Positions 39,781-52,100 of a stretch of DNA of 64,000 nucleotides are shown here, one piece after another (within the stretch, counting starts at the first letter, position 1; every line of letters begins with the position of its first letter). The translations under genes were made by a program, and so were the position numbers. The stretch spans positions 92,034 through 156,033 of the forward strand of contig CAJNYU010003472.1 of NCBI GenBank assembly GCA_905331475.1, in the 5' to 3' direction. The DNA comes from Rotaria socialis. Its lineage: Eukaryota; Rotifera; Eurotatoria; Philodinida; Philodinidae. Under the pieces are notes generated by a model. It did not search any database, was not told where the DNA came from, and saw only the letters and a program-made list of their open reading frames with translations.

Positions 39781-41506
39781 CTTAGCTCCTAAGCTATCCT
39801 GTTCATGATCTAGTACACATATATTATTAATTAAAGTATAGCTATTTCGTATATCTCGAAGATATCTTTTCAATTTGGCAGCTTTGTCTATGAACATTAT
39901 GAATCATAATGACGCTTTTGCAGAACTAACATACTTTGCAGGTGTATTGCACCGGATTTTTAACTCTGATTTTGCTTTCGTTTATAAGCTACTGAAGATT
40001 TTAATTATTTCTCTGAATATGATTCTAGTTTGGGAGAGCCGGAGTTACATTTTCTGATTTCAATTGCTTTCCGATGAATAATAAGTTATTTAATGAGTTT
40101 ATTTAACTTATTGTGAGCTGTTACAATCAAGGGTGGAAAACTCGTTTGAGCATTTCTTGGCATTTCGACCCATTCCTAGTCATTCGAGTGACTCTGAATG
40201 AGTCCCCCTCCCCTTGGAAATACATTTCTTTTGAAAAGACTGAAGTCTACAAATAATACAACCGCCCTTCTCTGCGAATTCCTAAACTAATATGAGTGAA
40301 TCGGCAAGCTAGTTGGGTATGCAACTTAACAGTAACCCAAACACTTTTTTGAATGCATTCTAAATGATTAGATGTAACTTCAATTCTTCATAGAATCTGC
40401 ATGAAAAAACTATGAGTGTACAGTGAGTCAACGTAATTCAAGTTAGGAGATGTTAACGAACTGATTACTGTGAGACGCCACTTTTGAGTGTCACCTCTAC
40501 GTCTCATCGCAAAGTGAATGAGAGCTCCTGTTCTTTGATTTCATTTATATTTAAAATGATAAAACAAGCAGATTCTGGATGTGTCTTTTGAATTATTTCA
40601 AATCTGTCGGCAACAACGCTGCGAGTCAGAATATACCTCTATGAAAGTGATGAAATTACCTTTCACATTGAGTCATATAAAGACAAGTGTTGTCATAGTT
40701 TTTCCCCCAGTAGTGATAAAGAGAAAGAAATAATACTCGAAAATATATGAATCATGAAAAAAGGCTCTTATTTTCGCCTACCCAGACATATATATATATA
40801 TGAAGAGCAAAATAGAGATGCGAAGTAAAGCTAATCGTCAGTAAATTGAGAAGGCTGCTGATGACTCATTTATGGTTTTATGAAAAGTTGGAATTCTGCA
40901 TTGAACTGCTGAAAGATGTTGGGAAAAATTATCGAGAGTGCTGCCTTTTTCTAATTGTTTTGTCGCAGAAACAACTGATACTTGAATACTTCTTGTTGGT
41001 TGCACGATCAAGAAGGAAGATAAGAATTTGTTTTTTAAAGAACTATTAGCTAGTCTGATATTTTTGCTGATACTTCAATTGGAGTCATGTGAATGTTTTG
41101 ATGACAACATATAACAGAAATCGAGAGAGAGAGAGAGAGAGAGAGAAACAAAAACAACAAAAATAATGCCTCTTTCAGACGAACAACTTTATAAAAAAAA
41201 AGGGAGTCATGATTGTGAGTGCGGAGAACAAGGAAAAGGTTGCGCAAGTTGGAAAAAGCCATACGACGACGCCATAGGTTTGCCAGTCTGCCGTCTTTCG
41301 TCACGTCATTTTTTTTTGTCGCATTATACCTTTATATACCTTCTCTTGTTTTGTTTTTCAACAAAAAGCGTTATTTTTCTGCTTGCAAAATTCTCATCGT
41401 TCGATGTATGCTATGTGGTTTCTTTTTTTTAGATATTCATTCTTGTACTTGTTGTTATAAATCGATCATACAAAAACAAATATTCAAACGAATAGATATA
41501 TTTTCA
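39781..41506. other. Intergenic with a (GA)n microsatellite
   Basis: About 1.7 kb with no supported gene. A (GA)n run lies at about 41124-41148 and a short TA-repeat at about 40788. An open frame from 41166 that runs toward the Rel-like gene was rejected as an N-terminal extension. Confidence 0.5.
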
Positions 41507-43301
41507 ATGGATATTTATCATTCATTTGAGTCATTGGGATTAGACGATGGAGGTTTGTGATTGAAACAAACTCTATTTGTATTGAATTGATATTCTCATT
41601 TTCTTTTTCAGGCATCACTGCACTCGATGCGACCTCCTTAATTTCAATGCCCAATCTAGTAGATTTCTCTTGGACAGACGAAGAGACGTTTGAAAATCCC
41701 ACGATGGAGCAGTCAATGATATGGACCGAATCGATGGGAGATCATGTCCCGATTGTTTTGCAACAAGAGGTGTTTCAGAATGCAGAAACTAATTTACATG
41801 GTAAATTTTGCAAATATATTAGTTGATTTAACTCTCATTCTTATTTGTATTTTCTTATTGATATAGAAGAAAACTACAGTCAAGAACAATGGCAACCAAA
41901 CAATATCGGTGAAGATCCCACAGAAGAAACTGATGGTTTGTCTCAATGGATAACTTATTTTTGTAATTAATATATCTCTGTTCTTTCAGCATTGTACCAA
42001 TGTCCTCACCAATCAATACTTCAACAACAAGTACTTATGCAGCCAACAGACAAAGCTGGGCAGATCAACGTTAATGTTGCCAATAATCAAATATCATATG
42101 GATCGACAGTGGTTGAAGAATATCCTACCAATGAGAAGAAATCTACAAAATTAGTTAAGTCAGTGGTAGGGATTTTTACATTAATCATCAATAATCGGAC
42201 AACATTTTGATTCGTGTTCAATTGAAATAGGATGCGTCATCGACAATCACTTTTGCCGAATGTAGTCAGTTATTAGTAACATTTGATGAAGCATCTATGG
42301 CAGTATCAGTCCCCCCATGTCCATATCAACGTGCTCGATATGAAGGTGAATGCTCGGGTGCTAATCGATATATTTTCGTACCTTGGAATCAGATTTTTAC
42401 GATCACTGTGAGTCATCATTCCTCTGAAAAATATTTATCTATAACTTTCTACGATGAATTTATCTAGATTCCAGATCTTCGTCTTGTTTTGGCAGCAAAC
42501 TTCACTGTGCAATTGCGTATCACTCGTACCACAGTACAACATGGCACAAGTGGCCTCACTTCGCTTCATCCTTATCCGATATGGATAAATAATGACGACG
42601 CGAAAGCTCATAATGGCTCATTATTTGTTCCAGTCACTGAACAAAATATGAAAAATGGTTATCTCCAGTACGTCGAGTTACTTCAATTTTCTTCTTAACT
42701 GATAATCTTTTTTGATTATCTAGCATCAACAATCTTGCCCTGCTTCGACTCAAACAACCTGATCTGGCAAAAATTACAGCATTAGCCGTTTATTCACCGA
42801 CACAGCTATCGTTCTCAGGTAAGAATAAAATTCTGCACACTGTTGATCAATTAAATCATTAAATCATTTTTAGATCTACATTCGACAGGAACGAACGGGG
42901 GTAAGAAAATAAGAGATGAATATGATCTGCAACGGTCAATGTTAGTGTTTCAATTGTTTCTTGTCTATGAGCATAACATGGCATATTGCACAGATGTTAT
43001 TTGCAAGACAGATATAATTCAGGAATATGAGGGTATATTTTGGTTATCATCAATATAAAAGTGAACAAGAACAAGTGTTATTACGTCTATTTTAGCGAAA
43101 GAAATGAGCAAGTTGAGACCAATTTTGGACAGTTATGGTGCTCCACAACGGTCAAGAAGTCCGATGAAGCACAAAAGAATCGGTCGACAAAAGAAATCGC
43201 GAGGGGTAAGTTTATTTTATAGACGAAATTGAGTATCAATGATTGATTTCTATTATCTATAGACATCTTCGAAAAAGAGTCGAGGTGTAGCCAAACGGTG
43301 A
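41507..43301 (+). CDS. Rel/NF-kB-family protein with Rel DNA-binding domain only
   Basis: Exons 41507-41552, 41612-41800, 41867-41935, 41990-42165, 42231-42407, 42468-42667, 42724-42818, 42874-43032, 43096-43205, 43263-43301; 1260 nt, 419 aa. Residues 1-160 are acidic and Gln-rich. From about residue 165 the pattern fits an N-terminal Rel homology domain: a recognition-loop-like RARYEGECSG (about 194; compare RFRYxCEG of Rel and RAHYETEGS of NFAT), NGYLQ followed by NNLALLRLKQPDL, and DEYDLQRSMLVFQLF (about 332; compare DYDLNxVRLCFQ of Rel). After that only about 75 residues remain, rich in Lys and Arg and suited to a nuclear localisation signal. No IPT dimerisation domain and no ankyrin repeats are present. 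Assignment to the Rel/NFAT superfamily rests on motif order, so it is probable rather than certain. Confidence 0.65.
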
Positions 43302-44507
43302 ACAAATGCCTGAAGGGGCTCATCCGTAAACTTTATTAATCAAGAATCTTGCTTAATAAAATTAATTCATTCTATTTTTTTTCTTGTATCGACACACATG
43401 CTTTATGTGAGCTTGATTCAATTGTTTATCTTCTACATATTATTCGAGAATATTTCTTTGTTTTTACTGTCCGAGTGTACGTTTTGTTTTCTTGAATGTA
43501 ATAAAAGTATATTATCAAAAAAATGTAGTTGGGTGATACAGTGCTGATGATTGATGGTTGAAAACGATGTTGCTTAAGGGGGTGTGTATCAAAATGAGCG
43601 AAAGAAATAATATCGAAGGAAAAAAAAGCGACAGCATTTAGAGCGAAATATAAAATCCCGAAAAAATTTATTTTAATATTTTTAGACTGCTAAGATGAAG
43701 ATTTTTTATTTTCTGATAAAACTTTAAGTACACCAAAAAATGAAATGAATGAAGTGTCATCTAATAATTGATCAGCATCGATTTCAAAAAAGCTTTCCGT
43801 ATATTCGTATACGTATATACATATTGTATCCATTTCTTTCGCAAATGCAATATTCCCTAGACTGAAAGGATAGGGTCTAGAAACCGTAATTCACCTGTGT
43901 CTGTCTGTCTGTAACACTGGCACAAATGACCGTTTCTATGCCACAAACGACCATTTTAATGACACAAAGGGCATTGTTACGGCATAAACCATGAGTGAAT
44001 TCATGACATGATCACGTGAAACAGTCCGCTCTGGAGATGGGGTCAGCGAATGGGCGAGCTGATCCCCCTACGGAACTTTGAGCTAACCATCACGAAATTT
44101 CTGAACCCTGTATTTTTGTGGCTAGGTAAGACTCAACCTCTCCGCCGCCTTAAGGGTCTTTGAGTCCCATTCTGTCCGTGTTTCGTCTTCACGTTTAGTG
44201 CTTTTACTTGAAACCTTTAATTTTCGTCTAATTCTTACTTCAGTTTCACTTATTCCCACCCCCTTTACAGGTCTGTTTAAAAAGATCACCACCAGCTGCT
44301 GACACAAACAACCGATTTTCTGTCCTGTCCATGCATTTCTTCTCCTCAGCGCTGACAGTCTAGGGTCCAGTGAATCGACTTTTGATGTCGATGAACGTTA
44401 CTTGTGGCTCAAAAGCAATAAATGTATCAGTTGACTGAATAGTTTTTTCACGAAATGGATCTTTCAATCATACTGATAAAATTGTTATTATTTACTTTTG
44501 ATTTATG
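43302..44507. other. Intergenic, with a more GC-rich unclassified stretch
   Basis: 43302-43880 looks like the 3' UTR and spacer of the Rel-like gene (AATAAA near 43356). 43890-44330 is GC-richer and has an interspersed CACAAAxGACC motif. It could be an old repeat, but I could not classify it. Confidence 0.4.
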
Positions 44508-44590
44508 AAAAGTGTTGCTCTGGCAGATCGTTGTTTCCAACAATCCGCACAATTTCGTCATTGCAACATGTATTTGATCAGTAAAGATCT
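44508..44590 (-). pseudogene. 5'-truncated spliced-leader RNA gene copy
   Basis: Nearly identical to the intron part of the SL RNA genes at 62708 and 63347, including the hairpin segment GATTGTTGGAAACAACGATC. It lacks the 23-nt leader exon and the first six intron bases, replaced by an A-rich run. It cannot supply a leader. Before the transposon insertion it lay about 200 bp beyond the 6PGD stop codon. Confidence 0.85.
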
Positions 44591-44786
44591 TTTTTTTCTT
44601 CTAATTATGAAGCTTTTTGAATACTTTATTTTATCCATAAATAATCATAACTACGAACACTGTTTATTTAGTAGTGCATACAAAAATAGGATAACATGAA
44701 TAAAATATGAACACTAAACAAAAAGGAAATGCACAACAACCTTATGAATATAGCTAGTGTAATGGAAATAAAAATATGAAAAAGAT

Positions 44787-44829
44787 CTAATGTTGATCTG
44801 TTGATGCAGTAACATTTCCACCATGACCA
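44787..44829 (-). pseudogene. Severed 3' end of the 6PGD coding region
   Basis: Read on the minus strand after the left transposon end, this stretch encodes GHGGNVTASTDQH and a TAG stop, in phase with the interrupted WT codons at 60332-60340. Other animal 6PGDs continue WTGHGG at this point. It is the orphan tail of the 6PGD gene, now 15.5 kb away from the rest. Confidence 0.93.
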
Positions 44830-44858
44830 CACTGAAAAAAAAATCCGTGTAATGATAT
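44830..44858 (+). repeat. Left terminal inverted repeat of the CACTA-type element
   Basis: CACTGAAAAAAAAATCCGT, then a five-base variable stretch, then TGATATA. It matches the right end at 60303-60331 in reverse complement. Confidence 0.93.
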
Positions 44859-46173
44859 AATCCTGTACTGTTATTTTTTGTCGATAAACTCTTGAAGGGT
44901 TTATGCTTGTGTGATCAATCCTTTAAAGGTTTTTTGAATATGGCGTTCATCAACCATAGGGTATATGAAAATTCAGCGGGTACATTAAAGTTATGAAAGA
45001 GTTTTTAAGATGGTATTGCAAACGAACCGTATGTTGCTGAACGATTAACCAATTATCACAATATGGCTTTGAGATTAGCGTTTATCATGATACGGTATGA
45101 GATTTATGATTTTATTTTTTCTTTTGAAAGAGTTTATCACTCTACTAATTAAGGTTTATCTTTCTTCCCTTTATTGATCATTATATCATTCTACGGGTAA
45201 GGGTTGATTCTTCTCTCCATTGCGTTACAAGGTATATCATCCGACCGAGAAAACTAATCTTGGCGTCGTTCACTTTGTAAGGTTTATCACTGCACGGTTA
45301 AAGATTGATTTACCTCCTTCAGCCTACACAGGGTTTATCATTATACGGATAGTGATTGATGACTTTCCATCCTCCTGAGAAGGGTTTATCACAATGTGGA
45401 TGAGGGTTGATCTACCTCCTTCAGTCTACAAAGGGTTTATCATTATACGGATAGTGATTGATGACTTTCCGTCCTCCTGAAAAGGGTTCATCACCATGCG
45501 GATGAGAGTTGATCTACCTCCTTCAGTCTACAAAGGGTTTATCATTATACGGATAGTGATTGATAACTTTCCGTCCTCCTGAGAAGGGTTCATCACAATG
45601 CGTATGAGGGTTGATCACCTTCCACCTTTCTACGAAGTGTTAATCAGTGCACGTATATAAGGTTTGATTCTTCCACCTTGTTGCAAAGATTTTATCAAAG
45701 TATTCTTCTAAGATATTTTTTTTTTATTCTGAAGAATCTATTATTGGTGACTCAGTATTGATTAATTCCTGATTTATGATAGAAAGAAAATTTTATCAGC
45801 AATGCAAAATACATAGTAAAATGATACGGTCGAAACTATATATTAACGATGAATAAAACATTGCGGAAAAGGTGCGTGATAAAATATGTACCAAAGTTCT
45901 TTTTATGTTTGACATACCTTTAGTGAAACTATTGAATTTTTCATTTGTTGTACGTTTCTAAGTGCTAAAAGAAGATATCACCACCTATCGAACATTTTTG
46001 TTATTAGATGAAATATTCATGCCTGATATAATGGACGGACTATGCAATCGAGGACGAAAACAATTAACAATAATCTTGTATTTTTGTATATCATTCATAC
46101 GATGATAATGATCCTTTCTTTGGATACTTGTAAACTACTTTTTTTGTTATTTTAGATAAATTAATTATTTAGT
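44859..46173 (+). repeat. Left subterminal repeat region of the element
   Basis: Contains many copies of GGGTT(T/C)ATCA and variants. At about 45290-45640 they form a regular array of three 102-bp units (GGGTTTATCA at 45331, 45433 and 45535), each with two motif copies. In plant CACTA elements similar subterminal motifs bind the accessory protein. The promoter of the element probably lies near 46000-46170. No coding region was seen. Confidence 0.75.
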
Positions 46174-49100
46174 ATGAATTGGTCTTCTGGACAAGTTATT
46201 ACTTGGTGCAAATCATTCATTAATGATGAATCAATCTTATCGAGATTTGAAGGTCAGTCTATTCTAATTTATTACACAACAGCATGTTTATCTTTGTCAA
46301 ATGAAAGCTCGTTTTGTGTTTGTGTGAAGAAATAGATCATCATTATGGATGCTAGAAGTTTTTATTATTAGCATTTATAGTTCGGTTAGTCACCTTCGTC
46401 CGTTTTTTTAAACAAAGTAGACGCGTACGTTCGTGTGAACGAAAAGAATTGAATATTGTTTATATTTTTCCGATCCAATCATTTTTCAATCACGTTTTTC
46501 TTATTCGTCGATTCGCTTTTAATTTGTAAACAAACAAGATTCCGTATTTTTTATTATTACAGAAAATCACTCATTTTATTTTGATCTTTCTCCTTTATCA
46601 AAGTCATAATGTCGCCATTCAGTTGTCCACTTTGTGTATCGAATCGGTGTTTCGGCAGTTTTGCCAAAATGTTCCAACATATAACATTGTATCATCAGCA
46701 CGAGCCAAATTTCAATATCACATGCGACTTACATAATGCATGTGGAGTTTTGTACAGAAATTATTCTGCTTATAAAGCTCATGTCTATCGACGACACGCA
46801 TCTGAAGTTCTGTTGAAAAACAAACCGAATAATACTTCAAATGTTACTCCTAATGAAAGTCAACAGCAAGAAAGTATGAATAATCTATTTATGGAATTAG
46901 GTACAATCAACGATTGTGATAATACATGTGATCCTGCTAATGATGATATTGAAGCAATTCTTATAGATGATGATTGCGAAACGAATATTTGTAATCCTGA
47001 ATTGTTTTTTGATTCCATTAACGCCGACGAAAGCTTTTCTGAATTTTTGTTGATTATGAAACGATCGTACTTGCAGTTTATTTTGGAATTACGTGAAGAA
47101 TATTTACTGCCGCAAGGTGTTACAAATATCATTTCCACGTACATTGTAACGCTTTTTCGTCATTTAGAAATTTTATTGAATAAAAAAGCATTTATTCCAT
47201 CTACAAATATTTATTCATCTTCAACGTCGTTACCAGAACAAAACAAGAAAATAATTGAAATTTATCAACTGCACGAAATATTCAATGATTTATCAAATAT
47301 GATCGAATCGATTTCTAAAAATAATTATCAATTTATTAAAAGTTGTGAGAAATATTTCGATTTTAATTTACCTGAACAAGTTGTGTTATCATCACCTAAT
47401 GAACCTATCGAATCAGCTTATTTTATTCCGATTGATCGAACATTGTCATTGATGTTAAAATCTCAACGACTTCCTTTAGAAATCTCGGAAAATATTCAAC
47501 AACAACGAATCAGCGCAGAAAATGATTCGGATCTAATGTATTCAATAAGAGATGCGCATTATGGTAATCGTTTCGATGAAGATAGCTTTTTAATCCAGTT
47601 GTATTTGGATGACATTGGTCTTACTAATCCGATTGGTGCGAAACGCGACAAACATAAAATGACTATGATATATTTTTCTCTGGAGGATGTACCAGATAAA
47701 TATCGATCGAAACTCGATTTCATTCAGTTAGTTGCTGTTTGTGAGAGCAAACATCTCAAAGTAAATATTTTAATGATAAACTCGAATATATACTGACAGA
47801 GTTGGGATTTAGAATTTTTTTCTTGTTATTATTGATGCAATATAAGAATATGTTAGTTTTTTTATTTCTTTATGAACGCTAACTAAAATCTTAGCTAAAC
47901 TTGAGATATTTTATTCAAGAAAGAACAGAACATCAATACGATTTTGTAATATCTAATATTTTTCTTATTTGAGAACGATGTTAAAGCTCGCCGCTTCTTC
48001 GCGCCGATTATTGAAAATTTAAACAAGTTGCAATTGCATGGTATTTCAATTCATGGCGTTCATCTTACGTTTTCTTTCTCTACCGTTGTTGCTAACAATC
48101 TAGCATCCCATTTTATAGGTGCATTTCAATCTTGCTTCAATGGTGGTCATTTTTGCCGAAGGTGTTATATTACATATTCAGAGAAGAATTTGCCAATTCC
48201 ATTATCGAAAATTCAGACTCGATCAATGATTGATCACGATGATCTTGTTGATAAGATCATCAATGATCCTAATAGAATACCTTTGAAAGGTGTTATTGGA
48301 CCTAGTCCTTTGCTAGAGTTGATTGGTTTTCATGCAACAACATCATTACCTCGAGATCTCATGCATGATTTCATTGAAGGAATCTGCCCAGTGATTATAA
48401 TTTCTTTACTCAAACAAGCGTCTTCATTGCGAATTTTAACATACAGTGAGAATATTTTTGTTATCTTTATAATCTTCATATTTAGAGTTTTTGTTTAATT
48501 AGATAGTCATACAATTTTCACATACTATGAGGGAAGCGTTCCTCTAAATTAGATTTATTTTTTCGCTGGTTTTCAATTTTTATTATTGTTGAAATTATCG
48601 AATTGTTAGAAATCAAAGCAATCTTAATAAAAACATAATATTCGATTTTTCATAAGTTAGATGTAGGAGAATTAATTTCATTAAATGAAATACAGCATTA
48701 ATTAGGTTCTTTTTTTAATTCTATAAACAATAGCGACTTTTTTTTAAATCGTAGTAAAACTACTTGGTATTATTCTTTCGAATAATTCGTTTCTTATGCA
48801 TTCATTGATTTGTATTTTTCACATGTTAAGTGCGCATACAAGAACGTATGGAAAACTTTCAATATGGAAAATTTGATTCCAGCAATCAACCGCCACCACT
48901 ACTTGTAAAACACCTTCAAAACGATCATATGGTTGCCACAGCCGCTCAAAAATTATGTTTTTTCAAGCTTTTCCCTATAATTTTTAATGATACAGTTGAT
49001 CTTTTACCTTCATTTATAGTATACAAAGTACTACGAGAAATACTTGATCTTATATTGTCTTATCCATTTCGAAAAAAATGGTTGTATATACTTGGTGAAT

Positions 49101-52100
49101 TATGTGATACTTTCCACGAAACAATGCTAAGTCATTTTCCGGAAAAAATAACGCCAAAGGGTCATTTCATTCGCGAGTATAAATACATGATAAATGATTT
49201 TGGTCCAGCAGTTCGACAATGGTGTTTTCGATATGAAGCCAACCATTCCTACTTCAAGAAAATCACGGCCCGAACGAATAATTTTAAAAACATTGCGAAG
49301 ATGCTTGTTACACGTTATCATTTAAAGCAATGTTTGACATTTGGTCATTTATCTCAATTACAATCAAATAAATATTCAGTTGGAATAAAAAAAGCTCGAA
49401 GTACTTGCTTCGATTCAGCAATGAAAGTTATCCTACTGAAACATTTCGATCATGCTGACTTTGACACAGATTTTTATCAATGCAAAACGTTAGTTTATGA
49501 TAATGTTGAATATCGCCGATGTGGAGTGCATATTATAGATTTAAAACCATCTCATGAGCAACCGATATTTGGTCAAATTGCTATGATTATAAAAAAGAAT
49601 GAAAAATGGTGGTTATTAATTGATGTTCTTGATACCATTTGTTATGATGAAAAATTGTTTGCTTGGCAAATACAATCTACAGCTCGATACTCTTTGATTG
49701 ATCCTAATAATTTAGTATATTATCACAAAGGACTGGATATTTACATGGTGAACAACTTGAGTTTTGTCTCATTTATATCACGTCTAACATTACATTAACC
49801 ATAACATGAACATTTAATGTTTTGAACGCTTATTCTCATATAGATTTTATTATGGCTTCATTTTAAAACTTTCATTAATCTTTTTTTATTTATAATCTGC
49901 ACGTGTCTGATAGTATAAGATTTTATTCAATGACTGCATGGTCCCTTTATGAATACGCATTGTGATTAATGAAGGCATTGGTTATGATTCATGACCAATG
50001 AGACTTTATATGATTTAATATTGTATTTGCGTTTTGAAATATCATATCCTTATGTTATAGCTATAAGACTCTTGCACATTGCACGTTTTTTTTATATAAC
50101 AACGCATACTAACCCAGCTTTCTAACTGTTTCAACTATCTTTTTTTTCAAAAAAAACACGTTTTTAGTCTTTTCCTTATATTTATATATAGGTTATTATT
50201 TGTTTTCTAGAACATGATGTAGATGGTCCAACGCTCAAGATGCTGAATAATGTTGAACGAATATCACTGTTAATACCGAAACTGAAACAACAGTTACTTT
50301 TCTTAGAAGAACGTGAGAAATTATTTCGAAAAGTTGATGACGGTTCAGTTTCGTGTGATGGTTCGATTTCATATGATGGTTCAATTTCAAGTTATGGTTC
50401 AATTTCATGTGATGATTCAGTTTCATGTGATGGTTCATTAATTAATACATCTACAATACCTAAAGCACCAATTTTTACTGCAACAAATGCTCAAACAACA
50501 CCTGCTGTTTCAGTTAATTCGAAATCACAATCTTCAATTTCTCTGTCAACTCCAAATCTTTCATCAAGAATGTCTATGAATAATTTAACAACTGGTCAAG
50601 TTATTACTGTTGCAGATACTTCTTCATCTTTTCCAGATGTATATGAAGTACCAATATTACCAAAAGCTTTATTAAAAGATATTGAATCTGGAAATCTCAA
50701 AAGTTTTGGTCCACATTGTCAAAGTCGGCAAATACTAATCGATGCAGTAGTTCACGATCTGATTGAAAATTATAATTTACTGTAAGTTATTTCTACAGTG
50801 AAATATATATAGTTGTCATGTTCTTGTATATTTGATCAATCGATCTTTTGTACCCTTTTTCGATAGTTTTTCTTTTAAAATGCAAAAAATTAACTTTCTT
50901 TTTATTAATTACGTTGTTAAAATTTATATTTCAACAAATATGAGAAACGAAACCGTTAACTCAAACAGTTTTTGTTGAAATATCTCAAATGATAAGATGA
51001 GATTTCTCTCGGTCATAAAATTGTTAATTATCGACAGTTTTAACGCTTGCTCAATTTTTTATTCACGTTTCAAACATTGACTATAGTCCAAGATTGAACA
51101 ATTAATATAAAACTTCTGTTTTTTCTTTGAAAAAGCTTTTTAAATTAATGTGGAATTTCGCATTCATTTTTATTGTTCATTTTTTAGCTATCTATCAAAA
51201 ACACAATATAATATCGTTGGTTCTGCTCTTGTACGATGTTTGAAATTACCTTCAACACCAGAAAATCTAGTAAGTTCATTTATCAATTAGAAAAACATAT
51301 CATGTTTTAATTTTCAGACGATTTGGAAAGATGCTTTACAAACTAAATTAAAACGTACACGTGCTGATTATCCAAATAGCAGTCTTGTTCAAGTATTTCG
51401 ATTTAAATATTCCAAGGTGGGATCTGGACGTCCAGTCAAACAAAAAATTGGCGAAATTGTTGAACGTGATAGACATAAACAGGTAACTAATAATTAAATA
51501 TTACTTATAATTTCATTGTTTCTTCTAGATGGTAATAATGCCATATAGCAACGAGCTGTCTGATGAAATTCAAACTAAAGTGGTACAATTACAAAATTTT
51601 TCTGAACTTGAAGTAAGTACGCAATTACGGTTATGGAAAGAAACATTTATCTTTCGTCGACAAGTCGTACGAGATCAATCAACAAGTGATATAATAAAGA
51701 ATTTTCCTGCTTATAGTAATCCTTTTTTGGTAAATTGGTTTCTCAAGATTATCTTCTTTGCATTAAACATTTGTTTTCTATTATAGATTTTCGAAGAAGT
51801 AAAGATGTTGATGAACATTGACTTAAGTAAAGAAGTTCGACAACAAGTTCCTATTTTACTAGATAAATTAGTCGAAACTCCTGCATTCATTGCCGGTAAA
51901 TAAAATAAATGATAAACGTTCATGAATAAACAATTATTGATTTTAGATTCATCTCCTATTCGATTAATTAAAATCTTATGTCGAAAATTCGGCGAGACTG
52001 TTCAACATGTATTCTGCGAAAACGTAAGTTTGTCTTTAATATGTTCAAATTTTTACTTAAAAACAGATAAAAATTTATTTGAATTTATCTCAGTGAATAA

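Noticed and set aside
41166-41506. N-terminal extension of the Rel-like protein from upstream open frames
   Set aside because: The frames overlap a GA microsatellite and have a membrane-like, non-conserved composition. The ATG at 41507 gives a compact model.
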